Assembly (NCBI GenBank): GCA_963930655.1
Contig: OZ005615.1
Coordinates: forward strand, 15,952,001 to 16,016,000
DNA: 64,000 nt
Reading direction: 5' to 3'
Source: Myrica gale
Taxonomy: Eukaryota > Streptophyta > Magnoliopsida > Fagales > Myricaceae
Part shown: positions 46,650 through 58,800 of the stretch, in pieces
How positions within the stretch are numbered: the stretch's first letter is position 1
How the letters are laid out: each line of letters starts with the position of its first letter
Program-made: the position numbers and the translations under genes
The notes under the pieces: model-generated
Seen by the model: only the letters and a program-made list of their open reading frames with translations
What the model was told of the DNA's origin: nothing
The model's database searches: none

Positions 46650-47795
46650 TATTTAGCTCAAGGTTCTTTTTGCAAACAATCTATATTTGATTTTGATGAT
46701 AACAAAAATTCCAAGTTTTGAAGACTTTTAGATTTTATATTGTCAATCCACTTTTCTAAACAGATTTATTTTAAAAAGATCGAAATTTTCTTTCTAAAAT
46801 ATTTATAAGTGGACTTGAACAATATTTCACAAGTTGATGACTCAATTTTTTTTTACTTTCTGTGTTTTAAGAAATGGATTGGATACTATCAAAGTTGCTG
46901 ATTTTTCTCTCAAGTGCTGATAGTGTCGACACATTGATTTATGATGTTGACACATTGCACTACACTCGAGACAACAATTTCAAACCAAGTTTCATGGTGT
47001 GACACATTAAAGATTAGTGTCGACACATTGCACTGTCTCCCGAGAGCACATTTCCAGATCAAATTTTTGACGTGTCAACACATGCTGATCATGTGTCAAC
47101 ACATACCATGGGTGTCCTCCCAACGTCATTTTTGATGGCTTGGAAAACCGTTGAAGTCAAATAAGCTTTTAAATAAAATGATTGAGAAAGAGAAAGATAA
47201 TCACACTTGCAATTATTCTACGAACTAACTTTTAGAGAGAGAAAATGCTTTGAAATAAGAGAGAAGACCGCGCCTACCAATAAAGTTTGTGATTCCCTGC
47301 CAAACTCCAGCTTCCAACTGAGAATCTTGTCTTCTTGCACACTGTTGTGCTTCCACTTGATTATTCGGCTTTGAGAGCCATTCGCTAATAATCATTTGTA
47401 CTCATCATTTTGTAAAACACTTGGTCTTAATCGTGTGGGTAGAAGAAATCCCTTAGGTTTTGAGATTTGTGAAGCTCATTAAAGCGTAAACTCGAAAAAC
47501 GTTTTGTAAAGGTTCATTAGCACCCGGGAAGCTAAGGTGTATTTGCTATTTGGAGAATAGTGAAGGAAACCCCAAGAAGTCAATAGCCTTAGGGGTGGAC
47601 GTATGCAAGTGTTGACCGAACCACCTAAAAGTAACGTGTCGTCTCTCTAACTCTTATCTCTCATATTTATATGTATCATATCTCTCTTTGTGGTATTTTA
47701 TGCCTTACGATTATATTACTTAAATTGCCTTGAAAAAGTTTTAATTTTGATTAAAACTCAATTCACCTCATCTTGAGTCGTTATTTAGACTTACA
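46650..47795 (+). mobile_element. Solo LTR of the palindrome-bearing copia LTR family
   Basis: It begins TATTTAGCTCAAGG, corresponding to TGTTAGCCCAAGG in related copies (the first bases have mutated), and ends TTTAGACTTACA. ACTAC flanks both sides exactly (46,645-46,649 and 47,796-47,800). Internal blocks AGTCAATAGCCTTAGGGGTG and GCACCCGGGAAGCTAAGG match the LTRs at 22,448-23,058 and 26,596-29,116. Length 1,146 bp with no internal domain. Confidence 0.88.
46920..47110. repeat. Palindrome cluster GTGTCGACACAT in the solo LTR
   Basis: Copies near 46,923, 46,943, 47,020, 47,073 and 47,092 (some as TGTTGACACAT or TGTCAACACAT), at the same relative place as in the other LTRs of this family. Confidence 0.8.
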
Positions 47796-48294
47796 ACTAC
47801 CATTTTTCTCATCTGGAAGGGAATGAATCATTCGATGGTTAAGTTAGATATTCTCTCTTTCAACTAGGGCTGCACAACCCCGGTGTAGGTGCCGGTCTTG
47901 GCCAAAACCGGCACCTACACCGGGTAGGCCGGTTTTGAAAAAATTGTCACCTACACCTACACCGTTAAGGGCAAAAACCGACGGTTTAGCGGTGGCGGTT
48001 TCCGGTTATCCTACATTCATATTATGCCATTTTTTTAGCATTCTATGCACTTGCCCAAAGGGGGAGAAGAATAACAACATTCTATGAAGACACTATGTAA
48101 AATACAAAACCAATCGTTGCTTCAGTAACAATGGAAACAAGACAAAATAATAATAATTGACAAGATATTACAACAGGGGTATGTTGTTTTACATTATCCT
48201 TGCAGAAGTACTTTACAAATGAAAACACTAGTTCTAGTCCATGACCACTATACTTTGATAATTATTGAAGGCTCCACACATTAGATGGACTTAC

Positions 48295-48407
48295 CCTCTT
48301 GAAGCCAGGTTCCATGCTTCCGGAAAGGACAACAACAACAGGGGACTCACTGCCAGTAATACACATCAGTGCCTTCCAAATTATTAGTGCAGATGTAACA
48401 ATCATAC
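48295..48407 (-). pseudogene. Captured exon of SEC11 (signal peptidase catalytic subunit)
   Basis: This 113-bp segment has AG just before and GTAAGT just after, and encodes [20 protein letters not shown], then [17 protein letters not shown]. That is the membrane anchor and catalytic-serine block (SGSMEP) of SEC11, the ER signal peptidase subunit of family S26. The reading needs one base from an upstream exon (phase 1), which is absent from this element. The catalytic His and the rest of the enzyme are also absent, so this is a fragment without enzyme function. It is nearly perfect at the protein level, with no stop, so the capture is probably not old. Confidence 0.88.
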
Positions 48408-48794
48408 CTGGGACAAAAACATAACGTTTATATCATGCAGACAAGTTTAGGAAACAACCACTATTCATTCACAAACATCTTTCCACTTCAAATAATCATA
48501 CCATCACACTTATTTGGGCTAGTTTGTTCTCTCGCATCTCTATATTTTGCCTTGTCTTGTGTCTCCTCAAATGCTAAAATAGGGGTGACTCTATGTAGCC
48601 AAAACCGCAAATCAACAATTTCACACAAACAAATAAACGTCCATAGAGATACCAATAAACCACACCTAACAATTAAAATATCTACCTTGTACATAATAAT
48701 GCCATTCGTGAATCCTGTAAAAATGGAGATGAAAGGAACATTTAAAATGAATTATCAGAATATGTAATTGAGATTCGTGAAGTCATCAGAGTAC

Positions 48795-48893
48795 CTCTTT
48801 CTCTTTCAACAAAGCTGCATAATTAATTGATAACGCTTTAATTTCTGCTTCAGATTCTTGAAGTCTTTTGATTTCAGCTTTGTATCGTTCCAT
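48795..48893 (-). pseudogene. Captured exon of a golgin candidate 3/4-like gene
   Basis: A 99-bp segment, bounded by TGTAG before and GTACTC after, encodes MERYKAEIKRLQESEAEIK, then ALSINYAALLKEKE. This is the start of the coiled coil in plant golgin candidate proteins GC3/GC4 (recognised from memory). It begins and ends in phase 0 and has no stop. A possible small exon follows on the minus strand at 48,714-48,686 (AG before, GTAGAT after, starting with an Asp codon as the golgin would), but that is uncertain. It is a gene fragment trapped in the hAT element and out of phase with the SEC11 exon downstream. Confidence 0.78.
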
Positions 48894-49629
48894 CTACAGA
48901 CAAGACGAGGAAAAAAAACATCTTTTAACCAAATCCACTAAGCAGAATGACACATATGTGACTGCCTCATAGCTACATTTAACAGCATACTCGCAACCAT
49001 AGCCAAGGTATGATATGAGAATATATAACAATTAAGATTTACTGCTTTCCCCAGGAGAGTCTCAAAAAGATAAATCAAATCACATCTCTTATTTATACAG
49101 AACCTCCTTTATTGGGATATGGCAGCAAAGAGTGGGGTCTATCCAACCTACTGCTCGATTTCACACCAAAGTTGGTACAGAAGCTCTGACGAGCATCATC
49201 ACTCTTCTGAGTTAAAACTGGAAGAGTCCTCAAATTATCTATCAAATAACATGCTTTTATAATAATGTTTCTCCATCCATATGAAGAATGAAAGACAGAA
49301 AGATCGATACACTACAAACAAGGTACAATATATATATATATCTATTGTGTTGCTTCGTACAAGATATGGGGGACAGAAGCAGATAGTCCTAAGATCAGCT
49401 CCTCCGACCACAGTATTGACAAGTTTCTCCCTCCTACAATACCTACAAAGAATGCTGGCGCCAGATGACCCATTACCGAGAAAATTATAAGGTAAATGAA
49501 ATGAAAATACAAAAGAAAAGAAAACAAAGAGCCTTTGAAGTGTAAAACCTGTCCCTGCCCCCTTAACTATCTGAACAAGCCTACTTAGGTTTAAAGGATT
49601 TTGGGCAGTGGATGCTACAATGAAGAAGA

Positions 49630-49780
49630 AATACATAAAGAAGAAACAGAGAGGGAAAGGATGGGGATTTACAGTGTTTCACCTATCCATCGGAGGCCAC
49701 TTCTCGGTCACTCTCTAGCAGAGAATCTTCTCCGGCGCCGATCATCAAGCGCACACCGCGGAGGAGCTTGAGGAGCGGCA
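49630..49780 (-). other. Possible first exon of a third captured sequence
   Basis: The minus strand has MIGAGEDSLLESDREVASDG followed by TAG/GTGAAA, with a GC-rich leader above it like a 5' UTR, and then a pyrimidine-rich stretch. It may be the start of another captured gene or the promoter end of a captured locus. I do not recognise the protein. Confidence 0.35.
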
Positions 49781-50241
49781 GAGGTGGGATGGGCAGAAAG
49801 GCACGACGTCCGGCGACTGGAGGGGCAGGTGTGGTGGTCGGCACTCGGCAGGAGAGGGAGGGGACGGAGAAAGAAGCATGGGCAAAATGCTATGGTTTCT
49901 GCTTTCTATCGAAGGGGGGAATATAAAAAAAAATTCCGGTTCCCGGTTCCCCGGAACCCGGTGCCGGGTAACCCGGGAACCGGGAATACCACCGGGTTCA
50001 TTGCAAAAAGCCAAATCGGCACCGACACCGGTGAAGCCGGGTACCAACAACCTGGTACCGGTGCCTTAACCGGTGTCGGTGCCACCGGAATTTTCCGGTG
50101 GCATTGTGCAGCCCTACTTTCAACACAACTTTCTCTAATTGATTTTTTGCTAGAAAATTGCGTACCTTCTCTTCCTTTCCCTACCTTCTTAATTTTGTAC
50201 TATTTTTTTCAGGTAGTGCTACTCTCCTTAACCGTCTCATC

Positions 50242-50646
50242 ATGTGTATCGTGGACATCGTGGGCCATTTATCAGTTATTTTGCGTTGGGTGGTTATCGG
50301 GGAGTTCACTTACTTGGGCAGTTTTCCCTTTACGCTATATTTGATGGATTTCTTTCGCCGTGTTCTGGGTTGGAACGTTAGGCCTTTTGACGAAATACGC
50401 CCAACGGATGACACAAGCTTGGATTTGGTATCATCGGTACTTAACCCCAAAAAATGGTATATTGGTTTTGACAGATTAGATGAAGAACATAGATACCGAC
50501 TAGGAATATCTTTAGTTAGCAAAGTCAATCAGGATACTCTCTATTTTGTTTTTTTAATTAAATGGTTCAATTCAGAGACAAAAGTTACAGCTTGTCGACC
50601 TTCCAATATTCAATGCTGCTCGACAATGTATGTTTTACAACATTGA
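50242..50646 (+). CDS. Hypothetical ORF, 134 codons
   Basis: An uninterrupted frame from ATG (MCIVDIVGHLSVILRWVVIG) to TGA at 50,646; the N-terminal half is hydrophobic and the second half mixed (NPKKWYIGFDRLDEEHRYR). A TTTTTTTCAG acceptor-like string lies just upstream (about 50,212), so it could be a second exon. It follows the right end of the hAT element. I recognise no family and see no promoter or homologous context; it may be chance. Confidence 0.25.
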   Translation: MCIVDIVGHLSVILRWVVIGEFTYLGSFPFTLYLMDFFRRVLGWNVRPFDEIRPTDDTSLDLVSSVLNPKKWYIGFDRLDEEHRYRLGISLVSKVNQDTLYFVFLIKWFNSETKVTACRPSNIQCCSTMYVLQH

Positions 50647-51213
50647 ATTGGACGGTTCATTTAGTATAGAGTAATATTAAATGATGTAGGGTTTATATAT
50701 TTTTAAAATTATATTGAATGATGTAAGACCCACACAATATGTTTATATACATTAAATGGAAGAGGTAACCATTGGGGCGAAACTTAACGTGCTAATATAA
50801 TACAAAATGCAATGGTCTAAAGATATGTTGAGCTTGAATAATGAAAACAAGGTGTACAAATTGATTGTAGTAAGCAAGGAGGATTTATAAGGATTTTGGT
50901 AGGAGGAAAATGTTAAAAGAAAAAGCAGATTTGTTATTCCTAAATTTACCATTACGAGACGTTTTTAATATCTGAAAAAGTTGTACGAGGAGCAAAAAGT
51001 GAGTGGATGAAAAGAAGAGTGTGAGTGCTAACAGCGGATAATAACTCCCTGTAGAGCGTACCCACATGATGCGAAGAATAAATTATTAATTAATATTATA
51101 TGAGTACGGAAAGGATAAGGATAAGGGCCGACCTTCTCTCGACATTTACTGGTAATAATTTAATTTTATTGTATTGGGAGTCCTTGCTCCTTATCCTTTA
51201 ACCACTTTACTAA

Positions 51214-51221
51214 TATATAAA
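51214..51221 (+). promoter_or_regulatory. TATA box of the OXS3-like gene
   Basis: TATATAAA lies 96 bp before the ATG at 51,310 with a pyrimidine-rich region (TTTCTCCGATCTCTCTTC) about 30 bp downstream, a good transcription start context. Confidence 0.65.
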
Positions 51222-51309
51222 TTGCCTATAATCTCTTGACATTTCTCCGATCTCTCTTCTTTGTAATCGAAACAACTTCCATTTGTATGTGGACCAAGAG
51301 GCCAGAAGA

Positions 51310-53210
51310 ATGTCGATTGCGCTCGATTGTAAACCCGCTGGATTGCCCATGCTCTCGGTGGCACTGCCTGGGGAGCGGATTGTCTCCGCCGATCTACCGA
51401 AGCAGTTTGGCGGTGAGGATCTGAACGCGTCCGGTGGTCCCTGTTCTTCATCGCCGTCGCCCTCATCGTCGATCGGGAGGAACAGCGATCTATCTTCGGA
51501 CGGTGAAGATTGCGGGGACGAAGAGGCGCAGAGTTCCTACAAAGGCCCTCTGGATGTGATGGCTGCGTTGGAGGAGGTTCTGCCAATCAGGTTTGTAATT
51601 TTTTGTAATTTTATTTGACCCTACTATTTGTTTCGACCGCAAAAGTGAGGAAAATAATTGAAATTTATGTTTGAGTAGTTGTTTCTGATATGAACGTGAG
51701 GGGAATGGCGATAAACCCTTGGCAAAGCTGAAGAAATTTTGATGGAGATTAAGATGCATACCGTATAAATTCGAAAGTTTGAACCAATCATTGCTATATC
51801 AACTACATATCCATTAGGGTTTGTCAGTTTTTCAGCCAAAAGATTAAGCTCTCGTACATGGAACGTCCTTATACACTCCGACCAGGAGAAGCTGTATTCA
51901 CTTTTGTGCCCTTCCCTAGGATGACTTCACTTGTGTATGTCCGCGCCCAGATTCGAGAGGACTATATGGAGAAATGTTTCCTTCTTGCATTGCTTATTAA
52001 CGTGGGGAGAATGTTTAGTTGTTTCCAATTCTCTGTTCTCGGTATTTAGTAGAGTACGTTGTTCCTCAAGGTTCAATCTTGATCAGTTCTGCCAAGAAAC
52101 AAAGCATTTCAGAGTTTGACATTTCGGGAAGTAATGAAACTGCCACTTACCAAATGCACTGATTGAACCTGGGTGATTCTGATAAAGAAGCTTCTCTTTT
52201 GTTTTTGTTTTTTTTTTATTCATTTTTGTTTGTGTTCTTTGCCCCTTAAATATGCTTATTTAAAAGCCTTTGGACGGGTAATTCTATCTTTTTTTCTTTT
52301 CTTTTCTTTGGGGGTGGTTTCGAGTTTCCAGTTTAGCTTGATAACCAATACTCTTTACTTGAGGTGCTTATTTCGATTGGAAGATGAGGAATTAGCATAC
52401 CGCCACAAAACCCAATTAGGACAACTATTTCTGTATGACCAAATGATGCAGCTTCTTTCATTGAATGGAAATTCATAAGGAAGAGGAATGTGTTATAGTT
52501 GTTGCAAGCTGTATTCGACAGCAAATATAAATGAAAATCCAATTGCATAATATAAGATATGATATGCAAAGGGTTATTTCCACAAAATTGCATCCTGATG
52601 ATAGGAACGCAATTGTAATAATCAACTACTTTGGATGTTCAATGATTGACTTGCCTGATAAGGAATTGCGGCCCTTTTCAGTTTAAGAAATATCAATATG
52701 TTTTCTTTGTTAGGTTTCTTCTGATGATTAAATCAACTTGATGGTGACAGGAGAGGCATCTCAATTTTCTACCGTGGCAAATCGAAGTCCTTCACAAGTC
52801 TAGCAGAGGTATCCTCCTCTTCCACCATTGAAGACATTTCAAAACCAGAAAATGCCTATACCCGCAGACGCAGAAACCTTCTTGCCTTCAATCATGTTTC
52901 GGACAAGAACCGGAATTTCCCTTTAAGAAGCCATGCGGGAGGGATATCAAAGAGACCACTCAGCTCCAGTCGAAGTACATTGGCTTTTGCAGTTGCCATA
53001 ACCGGCAGCTCTGACAGCATCGGTAACACGAGTGAAGAGTCAAGGTCTCCTCCACTCCTCCCACCACTGCACCCACAAAGCAGATCTACTAAAAATAAAA
53101 TAGCTTCATCACCTTCTCAACAGAGTTTATCAGCGTGGCGGTCATTCTCCTTTGCAGATCTACAGCATTGTGCCACTTCTGCAACTGCAAATAGTTATCA
53201 GTTGACATAA
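51310..53210 (+). CDS. OXIDATIVE STRESS 3-like protein, two exons
   Basis: Exon 1 is 51,310-51,590 and exon 2 is 52,751-53,210, joined at AG/G by a GT-AG intron of 1,160 bp; the product is 246 residues. The N-terminus MSIALDCKPAGLPMLSVALP is followed by a Ser/Asp-rich acidic stretch, then the family core VMAALEEVLPIRRGISIFYR, GKSKSFTSLAEVSSSSTIED across the splice junction. That core resembles the OXS3 family, chromatin-associated nuclear proteins linked to heavy-metal and oxidative-stress tolerance. The middle is basic (YTRRRRNLLAFNH). Near the C-terminus SLSAWRSFSFADLQ is also typical. The start is the ATG at 51,310, downstream of the TATA box; no earlier in-frame ATG is nearby. No damage seen; it appears functional. 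Confidence 0.85.
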
Positions 53211-55855
53211 CCAGTCATACCAAACTAACTTGACTTATGGAGTCTCTTGCCACCCTGTCTGTATTAGATGGGTTGGATTTCTTGCCCAGTTTGCTTGTTG
53301 TCAGCCTATCTCAAAGCAATTTGGAAGTTAGAGATATCTTGATGAGACATCATTGGCACGCAGTCAATGATGTCGTGAGTATGGCACTGAGATGATGGCT
53401 CTAAAGAAGCAAGACGGAAGAAGTGGCTCAGACTTGAGATAATCTTGGGAACAAATGTGATTTACCTGGCAACAAAGCGAGCTCCTAGTATATGATGTGA
53501 AACGAGTTGTAGACATGGAACCAAAGTGACTGAGAAGCTAGTTGGGTTGCCACTTTGTACGGTTTTCAAATATTACCTGACAGAATTTTGATGTAAATCT
53601 TACTGTCAAGAATGTTACATGGCTACCTATTTTGATGATACCTAGCTAACAGCTTTTCATGCCAGTGTGCGAGTTTAGGGTGACCTGATAAAAAAATCGA
53701 GACTTTGTGAATTGTATTTTCGCGCTTTTTAGTGGAACAGAAAACGAAGATAACTCGGATGACAAGAATCAAATGCCGCTATTTGGGGCTTTACATGCCT
53801 TGCGACGATAGCCTGCGGCAGCCCCCTTCTCTTCGGATTCACAGAAGCAACGTTATTTTGCTACCCAACCATTGGAGCGAAATGCTTAAGGAGTCTTGTG
53901 ATTCTTTAACAAATATTATATGTACTCTTGGGAGTGGGTAGTTTTATGGAAAATATAGAATGTTCTTTAAATGGATAGAGAAATAAATGAAAAAAGTTGC
54001 TCGGTCGGGACACTTTTATCATCATGATGAAGCATCTCTCGATAAACGGCTATTTTTTTTGTTGAAAAAAAGGCACTTCCTTGATAAGAAACACTTAATT
54101 AAAAATCACATAATAATAAGAATAAAAAAATATTGTCATAATGTTCGATAAGACATTTTTCTCTCTCCACAGTATTTCTTATGTTATGAGAGATCTTTTA
54201 CGTTATTATCTGATTCACTTAATAAAAAAATAATTTTTTTTTGTTCTCTCGGAAAGAACAGCTCAATATGAGGATATTCGAATTTATCTTTATTAGTGCA
54301 TTATGCAAATAAATTCATTTACGGTTTCCTTATTTCTCTTAAGAGTCTAATTTACCAAAAATAAGATCAATATACACGACTGAATTGAATAGATGAGGGC
54401 AAACCCCGTCTCGCGAGTCGCGAGATTGTTCGCGTGAAAAACAAAAAAAAGACATGACCAATCATGCTTGTATGAGATTCAAAAAAAAAAACATTCACGA
54501 ATGTTATAAAATTAAGGAGAAAATAATAATATAGAAATAGAAATTGAAGCTTAATGGTCATCATAATCATTTTAAAAAAAAAATTAATGGTCATCCATAA
54601 CCATAAGATTTATAACAAGTATTAAAAAAAACAGAATGAGATTCTCTTCAATTTACTACCCCAATCAAATTGAGAGAAATACAATATATACAGAATGTTG
54701 TAAGTGCCCTGTAATTAATACAATCAAAATTAAATATTTTAGAGTTTCACAGGCTATATTTATTTCTAATCTCTTCATCTAAGATAATTAAAGGGGACAA
54801 ATTGATACTCGATTTTCTTTTACTTGAGACCTAATGAAGGTAAGTCCACTAAGCATTTATTTATGTGGGAAAAATTACACCTTACTACCCTAATAACACC
54901 GCTTGCAATGACGCCTTCAAATTACAATCATTAGCGATTGACCATTTCAAACTACCAATTTTTTTTTTCAGTTCACTCCTTTAAGTTAAGATGCACCCAT
55001 TGAAATGATTTTTTTTTTTTTTAAAAAACATTTGACAAAATCTCAACAGTTAATTCGCAATTTAGGGTCAACTTTAAAAAAAATTGCAAGTTAGACGAAG
55101 GTTAAATATGGTATCCTGTGAAAAACATTGCAAAAGAAATAATAGCTTGAATAGGTAACCTACGTCTTTTTACCATTTAGGTATGAGCTTTCAATTTTTT
55201 TTTTTAAAAAAAAATTGTTCTGTTTTCAAAGTTTCAAATCATAGGGAGTATTTGTAGAACATTGCTTACCTGAATACGGTCTATCTTAAGAAGAGACTTT
55301 TAATGTTCTCCTGAAGTTAAACAAATAAGACAGTGAACCCCTGAAAGGTTACACCAGACTTCCAATGCATGACATATAACATGGTGAATTCCAACCCATA
55401 GGGTTTGGGAACGGCAGAGAATGGATGCTAAATGCCAATTGCTGTGATGCTAAAAATTAACCATAAAAGAGTTTCAGGATATTTACAGCAACAAATCAAA
55501 CTTTAGGTTCTCTCAAATTAATGTACATCTAAAAGCAAACTATACAACTAAACTAAAATACATTAGATTCCAGTGTAAAACATATACAAACTTAAAAGGA
55601 TGAGCTTCATAAAAAACGAAGCAGCCTTTTAAGCAAAGAGAACTATCACCTATTCCCCACACAAAATTACATATGATTGGATTGGCTAGACCAACAGGTA
55701 GTACAGGGAACATACAATCAATTCCCAGCAATTTTTGGGACAATTCAGCACTACCTGCGACTGCCACTTCTGTAGAAACAAGAACTACATCTCCTTCCTA
55801 CATGTAAAACTAGTCTCTAGAGTCTGCTATAAATGCATATCAGGCTGAGTGAATG
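53211..55855. other. 3' region of the OXS3-like gene and intergenic sequence
   Basis: The OXS3 3' UTR probably occupies the first few hundred bases. The rest is AT-rich with poly-A/T runs; no further gene was recognised. The myosin 3' UTR should lie near 55,550-55,855. Confidence 0.5.
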
Positions 55856-58800
55856 CTAAACAGCGACTTTAGTATCTTTGGAAGTAGCAGAGACTATTTC
55901 CTTTTGATGCTGGTCAAGAAACTGTGCACAAGGATACTCCGACAGGAATGTTGGAAGTTCGGTATCTGAAGGATCAATTGCAGGAATTGCAATGTCTATG
56001 TCTTCAGTGGAGAATGGAATGCTATAATGAAATAAAAACAAAGACAAAAAATTCCAAGAATAAGGCCACAATACCTATTAACAAGGTAGATGAAAACTTT
56101 GACAAAAAATTAGACCAAAAGCAGGGAATTCCTCTTATTGATTTTTTCTTGTCAGTTATAATGTCGTACTTGCAACTACCAATATAATTCAGCCGAGCAA
56201 GCAGATTACCTAAGATCATCATCCAACAAGAAGGAATTGGAGGCCAAATTCTGGTTGTCTCTGTTCAAAATTTCCCTCATTTGTGCAACCACCTACTATG
56301 CGGATAAATTTAGAAACTTATGGGGCATCATGCCGCCCAAATTGACTCAACTTTAACTGACAATGCAACTTGCCTCGTTTGACACACTTTGAGTACCGTA
56401 TTTGTCATCCCAGTACATAGTACTAACTCGGTAGATTTGCCTAACAGTTAATGCCTGCACAATGATCACAATTTCAGTAACTGGGTTGTAGTCCAAAATG
56501 GCCGAGTCAAAAAAGGATTTACAGGAGGAAAGGAAAAGGACGCTTGGGGAGAAGGGGGGGGGGGCAATATCTGAGATAATACCGGACAAAGATCCTGTCT
56601 TATCTCTTCCAAAGACTTTTTCCTCTTCTGATGTATTACCTAAATAAATTGCAGTCAAACAGTAAGTGTAAATGTAAATACCATACGAAAAAGGATTCTA
56701 AAACTAACTAAATACATCTATGGCTCATACCAGAAACCCAACAGCTTGTCTAATATAATTGAGCTCGTGCCATGAGGTTCCTGCATACTACAGTTTAGGC
56801 AAAGATTCAGGACCTGAAAGCATAGGATTCAGCCACTACAAAACCTAACATGCCAAGCAAAGCAAAGATTTATGTACCTCCTCTGTTGCACCGACTATCC
56901 ACTTCTCTAATTCTGCTAGTCCAGATTTCACATATTCCCCATTTGAAAATGTGCAACATTCACGTCTCAGGAGTAGACTACAACACCCACAACCAAAGAA
57001 AAAGAAAACCAACTCACTACACAAAGTTTTGATCATTCAAGGACGTAACAGAGAACTCCAAAAACAATGATTACCTGTTGAAAAGTGAAATATTGATAAA
57101 AGAGAAAACCTGAGTGATTAGCTTACGGATGAAAAAAGAGGGCACCTGAATCAGATAACTTTATGTCAGAAAAAAGGGAGAGAAAATGACCCAAGCACTC
57201 AAGTGTAGTACAAGGATGACTTTAAGAAGTAACCACGTTTTAGTAACCACCCCCCTGCGTCTCTCTTCTTTCCCCACCTCCTACACCTAAACATTCTGGT
57301 TGATCTTCATGCATTTTAGACACTTCCCCAACACAACTGAGTCTATGACAAGCAACAGACAAGCCACATGTTGTACTACCATTTTAGCACTCATTCTATA
57401 GTCCTGCCAGCCAGATTGTGAATCAGAATCATTGACACTACATAGAGACTTTACAAGGATGGGGCCTAAGAGTTATACAGGCCTTCATTTAGACTTAATG
57501 TCCAGATGTGGCATGGGTATACATTTGTTAAAGATATGAACATTCATTGCTCCTCTCCCACTGTGTTGTCCCTCATGTTTCTCTGTTTTCCAAATCAGAT
57601 GTATACCCTTGCTACGAAGAGACATCTACTTCAAAGGCTGTAACTAGCACACCATAATACTTCACACGCCCATATAATGACCATATCCAATCAGTTGAGC
57701 CTTGTTAATCCTGATTAGCACATACATGATTAGCACGTAATCGACTCATTAGAGAATCCAAGAATTTGATGATATTGTCCCACTGGCTACTAGGTAGTTG
57801 CTGAGGAACACCTCCAGGCGATCTAGATGATTTTCCAGCATGTACTCTTGCTGCTTTGGGTGCCTTCACAATATTTTCAAAGAACACAGGAATCATGACT
57901 TGCAAGATTTTCCAGGATAACCAGTAATAAAAAATTAAAAATAAAGGCAAAGCCCAGTTACATCAATCGTCAAGATCAGACTTGAAGAAACTCAACTCTG
58001 TTGTGTTGATGATTTTTCATAAGTTAAATAAAACACTCATGCAGATGTCTATTGAATAAAGATATCAGTTCTCCCAAAGACGACAATCCAGTAGTGCACA
58101 CAATGGATTTCTCAAAAACTTCATTGCATTGTTTCGCTTTGTGGAGAGCTATTCTATAGCTTTCAAATAAGAGAAACCTTTAAAAACAAATCACTTAACT
58201 CAGAAAGATTAGCAATCTACTAAGCATATAACAAATCAAACTAAGAGAGCAGATGTAGAATAGTGTTCAATGGAAACAACGATTAGACAATCGACTACCA
58301 AGTTCAGGTCAAATAGAAGGTTAGAATAAGTGCAATGTTTATCATTGCTACAGGCATTGCAAATTAAAAGCAGTACTCAGGCTGCATCTCCTACATTTTG
58401 TATGCTTTGTAAATCAACTTTTCAATAGAAAAAATTGTTACACAAATTAGTTCCCATCAACAACTAAATAAGTTAAATAACAATACAAACTTAACAAGGG
58501 GCAGCCATGTTTGATCATTACTGTGAACACATTTTTCCATGTGCATGCAACTGTCACTTGGGTTAGGTAGTAGGCATCCAAAATTCAAAATGGAAAGTGA
58601 CTAATTAAAAAGGAAATTGTTATAGTTGACTTTTGACAGATTTTTGCATGTATCACTCTACATCACATCTGTGTAAAGTACAATCACCTGAATGCACGAG
58701 CTCAACAGGGGTGATAATTCTTTTTTCAAATTGTCACGAATCAAACCAAAAATCTTCTCCACACAAGAAGTTAACTGTTGTTTGAAAAGTATAGCCGGAT

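Larger units (their letters stand above)
47865..50116. mobile_element. Non-autonomous hAT transposon carrying host exons (Pack-hAT-like)
   Basis: It starts TAGGGCTGCACAA and ends TTGTGCAGCCCTA, a perfect 13-bp terminal inverted repeat. The 8-bp sequence CTTTCAAC flanks both sides (47,857-47,864 and 50,117-50,124), the duplication size made by hAT transposases. Both subterminal zones (about 47,870-48,010 and 49,930-50,110) are rich in CCGGT, CACCGG and CGGTTCC strings, common in plant hAT elements. No transposase is present in its 2,252 bp. On its minus strand it carries at least two exon-like segments of unrelated host genes with splice sites intact, SEC11 at 48,295-48,407 and golgin-like at 48,795-48,893, so it captured genomic DNA. 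Confidence 0.92.

Noticed and set aside
49235-49636. 134-codon open frame on the minus strand inside the hAT element
   Set aside because: No recognisable domain, no good start context and several intron-like pyrimidine runs; more likely non-coding captured sequence.
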